Assembly (NCBI GenBank): GCA_013286145.1
Contig: JABDGH010000008.1
Span: 1-64,000, forward strand
Origin: Verrucomicrobiota bacterium
GTDB taxonomy: Bacteria > Verrucomicrobiota > Verrucomicrobiia > Methylacidiphilales > UBA1321
Direction: 5' to 3'
Length of the DNA stretch: 64,000 bases
Made by a program: the position numbers and the translations under genes. Below, piece by piece: positions 31,022 to 41,393 of the stretch; positions within the stretch are counted from its first letter, which is position 1, and each line of letters opens with the position of its first letter. The notes under the pieces are model-generated. The model did no database searches, was not told where the DNA came from, and worked only from the letters and a program-made list of their open reading frames with translations.

Positions 31022-31600
31022 CTATCCCCGCGTGGCGCTGATGAGGATCACCGCTTTCGCAGGGACATCCGAATAAGGGCCCATGGTGGTGGTTTCCACT
31101 TTTGCCATCTTGTCGATCACATCAAGCCCCTTTGTGATCTTGCCGAATACGGCATAGCCCTCGGGGCTGACGCCGCCTGGATCCAATTTGCTGCTGTTAT
31201 CGACCAGGTTGAGAAAGAATTGTGAAGTTGCACTGTTGGGATTGTTGGTTCGCGCCATCGAAATGGTGCCGCGAAGATTATGGAGACCATTGGTTGCTTC
31301 GTTTTTGATCGGAAGCCTGGTCTCTTTTTCACTCATCTGGGCTGTGAAACCGCCACCCTGCACCACGAAACCGGGAATGATCCGATGGAAAACCGTGCCG
31401 TCGTAGAACTTCTTGTCCACGTAAGCCAGAAAATTGGCCGTGGTGATGGGAGCGTTCTTGGGATCAAGCTGGATCGTGATGTCGCCCATGCTGGTCTTGA
31501 GCACAACGACAGGATCGGCAGCTTGCGCGGGTTGAGCCCAGGCGAAGGAGACTGCCAGGGCGAAAGAGGTGATGACTTGGAGGAAGGTAGATCGTTTCAC
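31022..31600 (-). CDS. Peptidylprolyl isomerase, cyclophilin type, exported
   Basis: Signal peptide plus KTSMGDITIQLDPKNAPITTANFLAYVDKKFYDGTVFHRIIPGFVVQGGGF. Confidence 0.95.
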   Translation of the reverse strand: MKRSTFLQVITSFALAVSFAWAQPAQAADPVVVLKTSMGDITIQLDPKNAPITTANFLAYVDKKFYDGTVFHRIIPGFVVQGGGFTAQMSEKETRLPIKNEATNGLHNLRGTISMARTNNPNSATSQFFLNLVDNSSKLDPGGVSPEGYAVFGKITKGLDVIDKMAKVETTTMGPYSDVPAKAVILISATRG

Positions 31601-31657
31601 CCTGCCATTTTCGGGCTGTTGCGGCAGCTTGTCACGCGCAAATTTATAATGATTGCG

Positions 31658-31816
31658 TTAACGCTTAAGCAACGTCGCGATTTCGGCGAGCCGCTTATTT
31701 GTTTCTTCCCTGCTCTTTCGGATTTTATTTACTTGGACAGAAATACCGACCGTGCAAACCACCATGAATAATAGAGCCAAAAAGATTAATAGGGGAAAAG
31801 GCAGTAGAGGATCCAT
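31658..31816 (-). CDS. Small membrane protein
   Basis: Internal start of ORF 31658..32011: MDPLLPFPLLIFLALLFMVVCTVGISVQVNKIRKSREETNKRLAEIATLLKR. Confidence 0.45.
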   Translation of the reverse strand: MDPLLPFPLLIFLALLFMVVCTVGISVQVNKIRKSREETNKRLAEIATLLKR

Positions 31817-31854
31817 GCCGCAAGTATCCCGAGAGAGTAATCTAAAACAAGAAG

Positions 31855-33270
31855 TTATCCCACTAGAGGCGCGGCCACATTCACCTGTCTTTGTGGCATC
31901 CAATTGATCTTGCCGCGCAGGAAGGCGAGCCACCCGAGAACGGCTCCGAGTTGGCGCATGATCTGAAAGACAAAAGGCTCTGTTAATGTCGCGCCCAGGG
32001 ATTGAATCCATAGCTTGCGCGAAAGAGGAACCCCGAGCCAGCGTTGGTACAGAATGATGGAGTAGGCATGTAATGTAAGGTCAAAAACAAGCTTAGCGAT
32101 AATTAGTTTAACGATAAAGCTATCTAAGAAGTGCCTAATTAACAGGATTTCTATCAAAACCACCAGTGCCGCTAACGCATAGATGGGCAGGAGCAGATCG
32201 AGCGTTTTCAGGCACATCATATAACGTCCAACGGCTCCGTAGCGTCCGTTTGCCACCATCCCTTTAAACTTGAAATGGGTGGCGATAAAACCGGCGAACC
32301 AGCGTCGCCGTTGATTGAGGAAAGTCTTCACCGCCGCCGGGGCATCGGTGGTTCCACGCGCACCCGCGAGCGTCTTCACCGTCACATGCTGGCCTCGTTC
32401 GAAGGCGTCCCGGTAAACGCGATGAGTCAGTTCGTAATCCTCCACCCAACTCTTCGTGTCGAATCCCCCGGCACTTTCCAAAACCGTTCGGCGATAAGCG
32501 GCAAAGGCACCGGAGATAAGCAAAAGCATATCGTATTGCATCCAGGTCAATCGCCAGAGAAAGCCGCGCGCATACTCGAAGGTCTGGAAGAATTGGAAGA
32601 ATCCGGCCCATGCGGTGCGCTGGCAGACCGGAATCAGCACGCCACCGGCAATCCCCATGTCGGGGTCTTCGACAAAACCATCGCGGATCGCCGCCAGTGC
32701 TTCAGTTTCGAGATAGGTATCGGCATCAAGCGTGACCACGATTTCGCCCCGGGCCATTTCCCAACCGAGATTGAGCGAATCGGCCTTGCCTGAATTTGCC
32801 TTACGCAGGACGCGCAGAGCGGGCCAGCATGTGGAAAGTCCCAGGGTGTTCGATCCCATCGCCTCAAAGTGGAGATCATGTTCGGAGGTCAACCAATCGA
32901 CCATGGTATCGGTTGAACCGTCGTCGATAACGATAACCTCGTCCGCGAGTTCCGTCTGAACGCTCAAGGCGCGGAGACATTCCGGCAGCACCAACCGTTC
33001 GTTGCGCGCACAAATGAGCACCGATAAGGTGGGCCGTTCTTTCTGCGAAAGAGGAGAAGTACCGCGAGTGCTTTTCCTTTTGCGCTCCAGCCTCGACACC
33101 GCGATCTGGCTCGATATGACCATGAAGCCAAGCAGGAGTGAGTCATAGGAAATATAAATCACCCCGATGCTCCAGGCCGCTACGCCCCTAAAAGCAAAAG
33201 AGGCGTAGAGGGTCAAAATCAGCACACCGATAACCGTGCCGAAAAGAAGAGGCCAGCGAAGCGATTGCAC
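31855..33270 (-). CDS. Glycosyltransferase family 2, membrane-bound (PgaC/BcsA-like)
   Basis: LSVLICARNERLVLPECLRALSVQTELADEVIVIDDGSTD, TLDADTYLETEALAAI, QRRRWFAGF. Confidence 0.88.
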   Translation of the reverse strand: MQSLRWPLLFGTVIGVLILTLYASFAFRGVAAWSIGVIYISYDSLLLGFMVISSQIAVSRLERKRKSTRGTSPLSQKERPTLSVLICARNERLVLPECLRALSVQTELADEVIVIDDGSTDTMVDWLTSEHDLHFEAMGSNTLGLSTCWPALRVLRKANSGKADSLNLGWEMARGEIVVTLDADTYLETEALAAIRDGFVEDPDMGIAGGVLIPVCQRTAWAGFFQFFQTFEYARGFLWRLTWMQYDMLLLISGAFAAYRRTVLESAGGFDTKSWVEDYELTHRVYRDAFERGQHVTVKTLAGARGTTDAPAAVKTFLNQRRRWFAGFIATHFKFKGMVANGRYGAVGRYMMCLKTLDLLLPIYALAALVVLIEILLIRHFLDSFIVKLIIAKLVFDLTLHAYSIILYQRWLGVPLSRKLWIQSLGATLTEPFVFQIMRQLGAVLGWLAFLRGKINWMPQRQVNVAAPLVG

Positions 33271-33331
33271 AGGAGAATCTCATCCTAGCATCGTTTAAAA
33301 AATGATCTACTTCGATATAAAACCACCTCCG

Positions 33332-34036
33332 TCAGTTCATGGGCAAACAACGGAAGGTGTCAGAAGTTCGATTTTCGACCTCGAAGGGAGGATTGCCTCC
33401 GCCTTGGTTGCCATAAGAATAAATGACGAGACAATACTTTTCGCCGTATTGAGTTGCACCTTTAACGAAGTCGGCGGCCGAGGTAAGGGTGAAGTGTGTT
33501 TTACGGACGAATTTATTGTGATTTTCACCCCCTAGCAAACCCAGGACAGGGTAAATAGTATTGCGAGTTGGGTAATATCCGGGTGTCTCGCGAACTTCCG
33601 GTTGAATTTTTTCCGCACAAACCACGAGGCTGGGTTTATCAAAAACATCCCTTGGAAGGGTAAGACGTGAATTCCAAAGACCAAATCCGTTATCATTGAT
33701 CATCACCAATTCTCGAGTGACGAAATTCCATCCGAGGGAAAGAGTGCCCTTTCCGTAATCGCTTTTGTTCCAGGGCATAGCTGTGGTTAGTAAATACCGG
33801 CGGGTGAATTTTCCGTCCGTGTAACACTCCGCGAAAAAATAAGAAGAGAAAGGTACCTTCGCAAATGAATAGGTATATCGATATTCCTTGATACCTTGCA
33901 AAATTTGCTGGCGCATTTCCTCTCTTGGCACGACTGCTTCTTTCAACGAAATAGGGAAATCTTGTCCAAGGAGTCTTGAAGCAGGAGTGACCACGCAAAG
34001 GAACAGGACAAGCAACGTCAAAAATTTATTGGTCAT
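33332..34036 (-). CDS. Hypothetical secreted protein
   Basis: 234 aa ORF with signal peptide MTNKFLTLLVLFLCVVTPASRLLGQ. Confidence 0.55.
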   Translation of the reverse strand: MTNKFLTLLVLFLCVVTPASRLLGQDFPISLKEAVVPREEMRQQILQGIKEYRYTYSFAKVPFSSYFFAECYTDGKFTRRYLLTTAMPWNKSDYGKGTLSLGWNFVTRELVMINDNGFGLWNSRLTLPRDVFDKPSLVVCAEKIQPEVRETPGYYPTRNTIYPVLGLLGGENHNKFVRKTHFTLTSAADFVKGATQYGEKYCLVIYSYGNQGGGNPPFEVENRTSDTFRCLPMN

Positions 34037-34162
34037 GATAAGTCTATCGCATTGGATCGCTCTTATCTTACTTCGATTTCAATAAACAACGAATGCTTTG
34101 TCGATAACAGATACCATCTTGTTCGGCATGTTAAATTTTCTCGAAAGCTGCTTGAGTTGGGC

Positions 34163-34855
34163 ATGGCTTCAAGCATCGACGATTTTCAACAGCGCCTCGG
34201 GCATGTCTTTGCCGACCCCGCCCTGCTGGGTCTTGCGTTGACGCATGCTTCCTTTGGCCATGAAAAACGCCAGCGTACGCCGGATAATCAACGGCTCGAA
34301 TTTCTCGGTGACGCGGTTCTCCAGCTTGCGGTGACAGCGGAGCTTTATCGCCGTTTCCCGGAATTGCCCGAAGGTCGGCTCACCGTCCTGCGTGCGCAAT
34401 TGGTGAATCGGCATCATCTCCAGACGCTCGCGCAAGACCTGGGACTCGGAGATCATCTGATCCTCGGGCGTGGCGAGGAAAACAGCCAGGGGCGACAGCG
34501 TGGCTCCATTCTCGCTGACGCGATGGAGGCGGTCATCGGAGCCATTTTTGCCGAGGCTGGTTGGGATGTTTCACGCGAGATTATTTTGCGTCTGCTGGAG
34601 CCATCGCTCACGGTTCTGACCAACGAAAGCGATGCTGCCCTGGCCAATAATCCCAAAGGGAATCTCCAGGAAAAACTTCAGGCCGAGGGCGAGCAACCAC
34701 CGATGTACCGTTGCGTTTCCGAAACCGGCCCGGCCCATGCGCGAGTTTATGAGGTGGTGGTCGAATGGCAGGGCCGCGAACTGGGGCGCGGCCAGGGCGC
34801 CAGCAAAAAAGAAGCGGAGACGCATGCCGCGCAGGTAGCGCTGGATGCGCTTTAA
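34163..34855 (+). CDS. rnc: Ribonuclease III
   Basis: NQRLEFLGDAVLQLAVTAELYRRFP, GSILADAMEAVIGAIFAEAGWDVSR, C-terminal dsRBD. Start taken as MASSIDDFQQ. Confidence 0.95.
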   Translation: MASSIDDFQQRLGHVFADPALLGLALTHASFGHEKRQRTPDNQRLEFLGDAVLQLAVTAELYRRFPELPEGRLTVLRAQLVNRHHLQTLAQDLGLGDHLILGRGEENSQGRQRGSILADAMEAVIGAIFAEAGWDVSREIILRLLEPSLTVLTNESDAALANNPKGNLQEKLQAEGEQPPMYRCVSETGPAHARVYEVVVEWQGRELGRGQGASKKEAETHAAQVALDAL

Positions 34856-35676
34856 GAATCTTCCCAAAGATAAGAGAGATGCTGGCTTGCATCCCAATAG
34901 CCCAGCAACAATGCCGCAATCAAACCCACGTACATGAGGGCCATGATCAATCGGTTGGAGATATGAGTTGAGTAGTAACGCCGCATTTCCTCCGTGGGTG
35001 TGCTGAAAAGAGTTTGCTTCATTCGCGGGAAGGCCACGATCAGGACAATGATGATGATAAAGATCGAACTTATGGCATGGAAATAAAGGATGGCGGCACC
35101 AAGTAAAAGCAGTCCAATCAGCCAGAACCATGGCGACACGGCGGCGCAGATACGTCCACCATCAAGCGGTGGCACGGGGATCATATTAAATAGATTGATG
35201 ACAAAGCTGGCCGAGGCGACTGCCATCAGCCACGTCGTATGGAATCGAATGGCGGCATACCAGCAGATCCACGAGCCGATACAACCAGCCAATGGACCGC
35301 CGTAGGCCATCCACGCTTCAGTCCATGCATCGCGTGGATTTTGTTTCATCATGATGGCGGCACCCATAAACGGAATAAAAACGGGTGCGCTCACGGGAAT
35401 ACCGAGCCACTTCGCGGCGATGACATGACCCATTTCATGCACGAAAATAAGAAAGACAAAACCTGCGGCAAAGGGCCAGCCAAAAGCCCAGGAATAGATC
35501 CAAATCATGAGGAACATCGAACCGACGGTCTTGAGCGATTTAAGAAGAAGGAGTCCAAATTTTCCGACTGCAATGGCGCCAGCAATCAACCACCCGAAAA
35601 TTCCCTGGGGCGATGTTTTTGGCGGGGGAGGTTGTGGCTGCTGCCCAGGCGGGAGCACTTGGAAATTAGGTTCCAT
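34852..35676 (-). CDS. Site-2 protease family (M50) membrane metalloprotease
   Basis: FVHEMGHVIAAKWLGIPVSAPVFIPFMGA (HExxH-like HEMGH) and NLFNMIPVPPLDGGRI. Confidence 0.9.
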   Translation of the reverse strand: MEPNFQVLPPGQQPQPPPPKTSPQGIFGWLIAGAIAVGKFGLLLLKSLKTVGSMFLMIWIYSWAFGWPFAAGFVFLIFVHEMGHVIAAKWLGIPVSAPVFIPFMGAAIMMKQNPRDAWTEAWMAYGGPLAGCIGSWICWYAAIRFHTTWLMAVASASFVINLFNMIPVPPLDGGRICAAVSPWFWLIGLLLLGAAILYFHAISSIFIIIIVLIVAFPRMKQTLFSTPTEEMRRYYSTHISNRLIMALMYVGLIAALLLGYWDASQHLSYLWEDS

Positions 35677-35755
35677 CGGAGTGAGTATAAGGAATGGGAA
35701 CGCGCTGGCCAGTTACATTGCAGTTAATATGTCCGTTAGCGAACACGCGAAGACT

Positions 35756-36802
35756 TTACTGGGATGGAACCTCCGACCATGCCGAGGAGGGAAGAAGGAT
35801 ATGACGCTGAAGGATACGATGCCCTGTTTTTTGCGAGGTAAGTGTGCTGTCTAACGATGCAAGATCAGCATCAAGCTGATCCGCTTGGAGAAAAAGACCT
35901 TTGGGAACAAGCGGCGGCGGACTCGAGCCGTATTGGTTGGCCAATCGTTGCGCCGAAATATTATCCAGGGCGACAAGAACCAAACGCACCCGCGGCGGCA
36001 ATTGATTCCGGGTCAAGGGCTGGCTGGTATCGCGCGAATCGTAACGGAAGTCGGGTGAAAGCGCGGCCTTGGAATCGTTGGGTAATCGCTCCGGCAGGAC
36101 GAGCAGCGTCACGACATTTTCAGCCAGCACGGGAGTGACGGCTCCGGGCTGCACCATCTCCTGAATCCATGTCATCGGGGGAGAAGGCGCGAAGATGTGC
36201 AGGGATTCGGCGGGCTGCACGATTTGTTTCAGTCGCCAACGCCAGGAATGGGCGCTCAAAAGAAACGTCGGGCCAGTATCATCGCCAAATTCCACAAAAT
36301 AACCGAGGGCATTGAGTAAATGCTCCATTCCTCCATGCGCGTAGGTTTGCGTGTAACCGTGTGGAGCCAAAAAGAATACCGCGCTGCCGGTGGTGATTCG
36401 TCCGCTTGCCGAAAGAAGCCCGTTTGAACCTGCAGATGGTTCACAGACGAAATCCAAATCAGAACGACGCGCCGGATGATCCGGAAGAAAGGACGGGTTC
36501 GAGCCGGTACGAAAGGCACCACCGCTGTCGGCATAATCCTGATAAGTCTCAAGTGTTGCCGTGGAGAGATTCCTGGCCACAACTTCAAAAGCATTTTCCG
36601 CTTCTGCATAGGGATCCTCGGCGGCAACTTTCCATACGTGATCAACGTCGGTCATGAATTGCAAAAGTGCGACAAGAATAATCAGCAGCACCATGAGGGT
36701 AACCAGCACCTCAAGCAGGCTGAATCCACCTGTAAAACGGGGAAACTGCCGGTTTGCGCGACGAAAATGCCCTTTAGTACGGAGCAGAAAAAATGACCGC
36801 AT
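35756..36802 (-). CDS. Prepilin-type N-methylation protein, Verru_Chthon cassette protein C-like
   Basis: GGFSLLEVLVTLMVLLIILVALLQFMTDVDHVWK...AENAFEVVARNLSTATLETYQDYADSGG. Confidence 0.72.
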   Translation of the reverse strand: MRSFFLLRTKGHFRRANRQFPRFTGGFSLLEVLVTLMVLLIILVALLQFMTDVDHVWKVAAEDPYAEAENAFEVVARNLSTATLETYQDYADSGGAFRTGSNPSFLPDHPARRSDLDFVCEPSAGSNGLLSASGRITTGSAVFFLAPHGYTQTYAHGGMEHLLNALGYFVEFGDDTGPTFLLSAHSWRWRLKQIVQPAESLHIFAPSPPMTWIQEMVQPGAVTPVLAENVVTLLVLPERLPNDSKAALSPDFRYDSRDTSQPLTRNQLPPRVRLVLVALDNISAQRLANQYGSSPPPLVPKGLFLQADQLDADLASLDSTLTSQKTGHRILQRHILLPSSAWSEVPSQ

Positions 36803-37250
36803 AAATCCGCGGGTGATCGGGCGATCCCGTGGGAGTGATTCGCAGCGTCAGCCAGGTTGGGGAAGCTGTCTCAGTTCCAGTCATCGGGCTGTCACTAATC
36901 GGCTTGAGAACCGCCTGCACTGTATAAATTGTCTGGGCAACGGGACAGGGATTGCCCTGCGCATCGAGGTGAAGCGTTCCCGGCGAAAGGGTGCCCTGCC
37001 TGGCTTCTTCAATGAGATTTTCGGCGATCTGAACCGTGGCTCGATTATCATGCGCCAGACGAGCCGTTTTCGTTCCCAAGGCAAGCAAAGGAATCAGCGA
37101 TAAAAATCCGAAACTCAACACCCCGATGGAAAATGTTGCCTCGACCAAACTGAAGCCACCTTTCAGTCGATTTTGATAACGATTGAAATTATAAAATTTC
37201 ATTTTGGGAGAAGGCGGCCAATTAAGCGTCTTCTTCACTTGGGTTAGCAC
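36774..37250 (-). CDS. Prepilin-type N-methylation protein, Verru_Chthon cassette protein B-like
   Basis: GGFSLVEATFSIGVLSFGFLSLIPLLALGTKTARLAHDNRATVQIAENLIEEARQGTL. Confidence 0.72.
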   Translation of the reverse strand: MLTQVKKTLNWPPSPKMKFYNFNRYQNRLKGGFSLVEATFSIGVLSFGFLSLIPLLALGTKTARLAHDNRATVQIAENLIEEARQGTLSPGTLHLDAQGNPCPVAQTIYTVQAVLKPISDSPMTGTETASPTWLTLRITPTGSPDHPRIYAVIFSAPY

Positions 37251-37292
37251 ACTTTATTTGATCGTCACTTTCTTTTTAATCCCGCAGGTAAA

Positions 37293-38246
37293 TCAAGGCA
37301 CCCTCTCACCTTTCTCGTTATAGATGGCGATTTCGGATTCAGAGTCAGGGAGAGGAAAAAGGAGCGCAAACCAACCGATGACTTGACCCAGGATATAAAT
37401 CAACGGGATGAGCGGGGCGATCAATCCGGCCATGCAACGCTGTCCCAGGCTAAGCTGTGAATCGCACGTTGCGGCGATGGTGATCGATGCCAGCAACCAT
37501 AGAGAACCAAGGCATGTTTCAAAGGGCCAGCCGAGAATAATGGCGAGCACCGGGACGATCAAAAGAAGGGGCAGGAAATGATGGATCGATACCTGCCAGC
37601 CGTTGACTTGAAGTTGACGGGTTCGCCCCATCCCGTAACGAAAAAGCATCCGGGCCATCTCTCCCCATGTGGAACGCTGGGGACGGAAAACCTGCTGGCG
37701 CGGATCGTAATAAATGCCGTGATCGGCCTGCGCACGGTCGAGCCATTCATTTTCCTCGTTGGGATAAAGCCTGGGAGAAAGCGTGCCGATATTCGTGAAG
37801 GTCGAGCGACGCGCGGCGAGATTGCAGAGAATCAATTGCATTTGGGTGGCGGCTCGAAATGCGCCACGAGCCGCATATCTTGAGCAAACTGGCCCCACCA
37901 CGAGTGGATGGGTCAGCAGGGCATGAAAAATCTTTTCCGGCCCTGTGGCTTCGGCGCGCAGCAAGGCCGGACCACCGACAATCTCCACCTCGGGACGCAT
38001 AAAAGCGGTTTCAAGGGCCTCCCAAAAAATTAGTCCTAGACAACAATCGTTATCAAGAAAGACGATGATTTCTCCCTGCGCCTGGGCCAGGGCTGCGTTG
38101 CGCTGGCGGGCAGGATGCCGGCCTTCAACCACCAGAATTTGCGGCATCCCGCTTGCGGGAGCCGTTTCGCGAAGGCTCGCCAGCACAGGTTCATCGGCTC
38201 GAAAATGAAGCACCGGAATAATAACGGTGTAACGCGGCGAATCCAT
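37293..38246 (-). CDS. Glycosyltransferase family 2
   Basis: YTVIIPVLHFRADEPVLASLRETAP...ARQRNAALAQAQGEIIVFLDNDC; C-terminal TM segments. Confidence 0.82.
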   Translation of the reverse strand: MDSPRYTVIIPVLHFRADEPVLASLRETAPASGMPQILVVEGRHPARQRNAALAQAQGEIIVFLDNDCCLGLIFWEALETAFMRPEVEIVGGPALLRAEATGPEKIFHALLTHPLVVGPVCSRYAARGAFRAATQMQLILCNLAARRSTFTNIGTLSPRLYPNEENEWLDRAQADHGIYYDPRQQVFRPQRSTWGEMARMLFRYGMGRTRQLQVNGWQVSIHHFLPLLLIVPVLAIILGWPFETCLGSLWLLASITIAATCDSQLSLGQRCMAGLIAPLIPLIYILGQVIGWFALLFPLPDSESEIAIYNEKGERVP

Positions 38247-38419
38247 GAAGGGCGAAGCGTACCAGACCGTGCAAGCCGTGGGAAAGCCAGCGGATAAAAT
38301 GATGCGATTTCGTATCGTTATTTTTTACCAGTTGCTCTTCACTTAATTCCAACTGTCTCCCGGATTTGTCGAAAATCAGGATGGCAGGTTTTTTAATAAG
38401 AACTCACCCACGCAATACC

Positions 38420-39040
38420 ATGTCCAAAATTCTCGTCATCACGTCCAGTCCACGCGGCGAACGTTCTGTTTCACGGGCGCTCACCGCCAAATTCGCGCAA
38501 CTCTGGGCGCAACAGCATCCGCAGGACACCATTTTCCTGCGCGACATTGGCCATCATCCCGTGCCGCATGTTTCGGAACCGTGGGTCATTGGCGCATTTG
38601 GATCACCGGAAGCACAGACACCCGAATCGAAAGCGGCGATTGCGGTCTCAGATCAATTGGTCGAGGAATTTCTCAATGCGGATCGCTACATCTTTGGCGT
38701 GCCGATGTATAATCTGAACATCCCTTCCACGCTGAAGGCTTATATCGATCAAATCGTGCGCGCCGGGAAAACTTTTGCGGTGGGGCCGAATGGTTACGAA
38801 GGACTCGTCAAAGACAAGAAAGCGCTTTTCATCACCAGCAGCGGCGGCTCCTTTCCACCCGGTTCGCCGATGGCATCTTATAATTTTCAGGAACCTTACC
38901 TGCGCGCCATCTTCGGATTTATCGGCGTTACGGATGTTCATTTTGTCGTCGCCGATAGCATGAACCAGGGTGACGATTCGGCAAAACTTTCGCGCCAAAA
39001 AGCTGAAAATGCCCTCACTGAACTAGCGGCCACGTGGTAA
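38420..39040 (+). CDS. FMN-dependent NADH-azoreductase (AzoR family)
   Basis: MSKILVITSSPRGERSVSRALTAKFAQLW...YIFGVPMYNLNIPSTLKAYIDQIVRAGKTFAVGPNGYEGLVKDKKALFITSSGG. Confidence 0.9.
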   Translation: MSKILVITSSPRGERSVSRALTAKFAQLWAQQHPQDTIFLRDIGHHPVPHVSEPWVIGAFGSPEAQTPESKAAIAVSDQLVEEFLNADRYIFGVPMYNLNIPSTLKAYIDQIVRAGKTFAVGPNGYEGLVKDKKALFITSSGGSFPPGSPMASYNFQEPYLRAIFGFIGVTDVHFVVADSMNQGDDSAKLSRQKAENALTELAATW

Positions 39041-39060
39041 TCGAGTATGGTAGAATCCTT

Positions 39061-39531
39061 ATGAGTACTCTTAATGAAAAAGTAAAAACGCTGGCACCTG
39101 ATCTCACCAAGTCTTTCCCCCGCAGTCCTCGCTCCACACTGGGAGGTTATGTTATAGCAGCCCGTGCCGTGGATAAATGCCGGGCTGACCTGGCGGGAAA
39201 AGTTGGTGAGTACCACTACGATTGCCCACTGGATAATGTTTTCCTCGGCTTTGCGGAAATCAAAGGCGCAGACCTGCGCGAGTTCGTGGCCACTGGCGCG
39301 GATGACGAAGCGGTAGGCAAGTGGATAGGGGAACATGCGAAAAAACATTCGCGTATCGAGATTATCCGATGGAACAACGAATGGCGTTACAAGCGGATCA
39401 GTGAAACGCCCGACATGCTCCAGGAATTCATGGAGGACTACATTCCCAAGTCGATCCCGGTCGAATTAATTCCGCATATCGATTATCTCTTTGATGTTTT
39501 TGACGCCGAAGAAAAAAGGATCAAAGCCTGA
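39061..39531 (+). CDS. DUF5069-like protein
   Basis: KTLAPDLTKSFPRSPRSTLGGYVIAARAVDKCRADLAGKVGEYHYDCPLDNVFLGF. Confidence 0.7.
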   Translation: MSTLNEKVKTLAPDLTKSFPRSPRSTLGGYVIAARAVDKCRADLAGKVGEYHYDCPLDNVFLGFAEIKGADLREFVATGADDEAVGKWIGEHAKKHSRIEIIRWNNEWRYKRISETPDMLQEFMEDYIPKSIPVELIPHIDYLFDVFDAEEKRIKA

Positions 39532-39667
39532 TTCTTTTTAGAAACATTTTTTTGAACTTTTTTAGCCCTGGCGGCGTCTCTTCATATAAGAGGATTGATG
39601 CTTTTTGCAAGAGGGAGAACCTTGAGCAAGCTTCCGTAAAAGATACCGTTCAAAACGATTGATTTAC

Positions 39668-40849
39668 ATGTTTTCCAATATTGCATGGGCCACGCGGGGC
39701 GGATTGATTCTCGGCCTGGCCATCTGCCTGACGGGGTCGAGGGTGTGCGCTCAAAACGCAAACCCGGCGACAAGTCCCTTGCCCAATTATGGGCAAAACT
39801 ACGACGTGCTGAAATCTCTCGAAGATCAGCAGCATCCGGCCGATTCAAGTTCCACTTTCAGCACTGCGGTGAAACAGCCCACCGATCCTTTTTCCGTGAT
39901 CTCGACCGGTTCGCTTTGGCAGGAAAAATATGGCTCTGTTTACACGCATCGGGTAAACGATGCGCTTTTGCTCTCCTGCGAATCGAGCACCGTCACCTTG
40001 AATGATGGATTGAATTCATTTCAACCGCTATCGGACGGCACGAATGATCTTTCGCGCGGACAAAAAGCGGGGCTTCAATTTCATCCCATCGAAGCGTTGA
40101 CGCTCAGTGGAAATATCCACAACTCGGTAAACGATTCGCTCCTGTCCGCAGATTCAAACGTGACAGGTGGTACCGGATTTTCTGCGGAAAGCCGCCTGCC
40201 GTTTAAATCGGTGCTGACGTTCGGCGTCAATTCGGATCGAACCGGTGCGGATTTCGTTTCAGGCCATGCCTTCCAGAGTACCGCCTACGACGCCCAGCTT
40301 CAGCAGCCTCTCGGCCCGATGCCGCTGACCGCCGTGCTCAAGTCTCATTATGATGAGACGACTTATGCTGGCTCGTCCGTTACACGAAACCCTTCGCTGG
40401 AACAATCTCTCGTCTGGAAACCGGCTCAGGATACGACGGTGAAAATGGGTTTGCGCCAGCAGCATTATCAGGATTTTCCGGGCATCGCCAACGAGTTCAA
40501 CCAGGCGCTCTTCGCCGATTGGTCTCAAAAAATCATATCCGATATCACCTGGCACAGTTACGCGGAGATGCTCAACTCGCGTGGAATCCAGGATGTTGCG
40601 CCTGCCGTGCCGCTGGCTTCCGGCGCGAATGGCACACCCCAAGCCTCGACCCCCGGCCCAACTTTAAGCAGCGCCCTGCCCCTGACTCTCGACGACAAAA
40701 CGCTCACTTTTTCCACCGGGCCTTCCTTTCTTTTGCAGGAAGATGTTTCAGCGAGTATCGAGTACAGTAATCGTTGGGATCAAAATCCGCTGCCGGGTAG
40801 CGTGGGCCCGGAGCAACGTCTTTCCATTTCGCTCAAGGGGATGTTTTAA
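39668..40849 (+). CDS. Hypothetical exported protein, possibly outer-membrane beta-barrel-like
   Basis: Signal peptide; alternating-pattern repeats; C-terminus ending in Phe (...LSISLKGMF). Confidence 0.5.
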   Translation: MFSNIAWATRGGLILGLAICLTGSRVCAQNANPATSPLPNYGQNYDVLKSLEDQQHPADSSSTFSTAVKQPTDPFSVISTGSLWQEKYGSVYTHRVNDALLLSCESSTVTLNDGLNSFQPLSDGTNDLSRGQKAGLQFHPIEALTLSGNIHNSVNDSLLSADSNVTGGTGFSAESRLPFKSVLTFGVNSDRTGADFVSGHAFQSTAYDAQLQQPLGPMPLTAVLKSHYDETTYAGSSVTRNPSLEQSLVWKPAQDTTVKMGLRQQHYQDFPGIANEFNQALFADWSQKIISDITWHSYAEMLNSRGIQDVAPAVPLASGANGTPQASTPGPTLSSALPLTLDDKTLTFSTGPSFLLQEDVSASIEYSNRWDQNPLPGSVGPEQRLSISLKGMF

Positions 40850-40856
40850 TTGCTCG

Positions 40857-41351
40857 CTAGACACCGTGCTCCTGCCAGAAATCCTCCTCTTCCGTCGTCA
40901 TATTCGGAATCCAGAAACCTGAGGCTTGCCGTCCACCCCGCTTGATCCACTCCGCATGGAAAACTTCCAGGCGATCCATCGGAAGCAGGAACGCATCCTC
41001 GTCCGGGTTCACCAACAGCCCCACGCAGTTCGTTGTCCGCCGCTCCAGGCACCAGGGCATCGCCTTGACCGTCGGTATTGTGATGATCGGCAATGGGTCA
41101 TCCGCCTGAAATTGTCCGCCTTCACCCATCAACTCCTCGACCCGATCCATGTTGGAAAAAACCAGAAGGTGGCGTCCGTTCTCCATCTCCACTTCAGCCG
41201 ATATGGGTTTTTCCTTCGTTCCGACATTCAGAAAATGCCATTGCTCCAACCCCGCCATGGCGCCGAGCACGTAGTCGGCCTGCCGCGCCAGATCGCGACA
41301 TTCCCGTGCCTTACGCACCCAAAGATCAAAGCGATCCGGTAAGCGAGCCAT
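40857..41351 (-). CDS. Hypothetical protein
   Basis: 164 aa ORF, MARLPDRFDLWVRKARECRDLARQADYVLGAMAG; no family recognised. Confidence 0.5.
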   Translation of the reverse strand: MARLPDRFDLWVRKARECRDLARQADYVLGAMAGLEQWHFLNVGTKEKPISAEVEMENGRHLLVFSNMDRVEELMGEGGQFQADDPLPIITIPTVKAMPWCLERRTTNCVGLLVNPDEDAFLLPMDRLEVFHAEWIKRGGRQASGFWIPNMTTEEEDFWQEHGV

Positions 41352-41393
41352 GGTTTAAACTTATCTCATAATAGCTCATCTCTCCAGAGGTAA

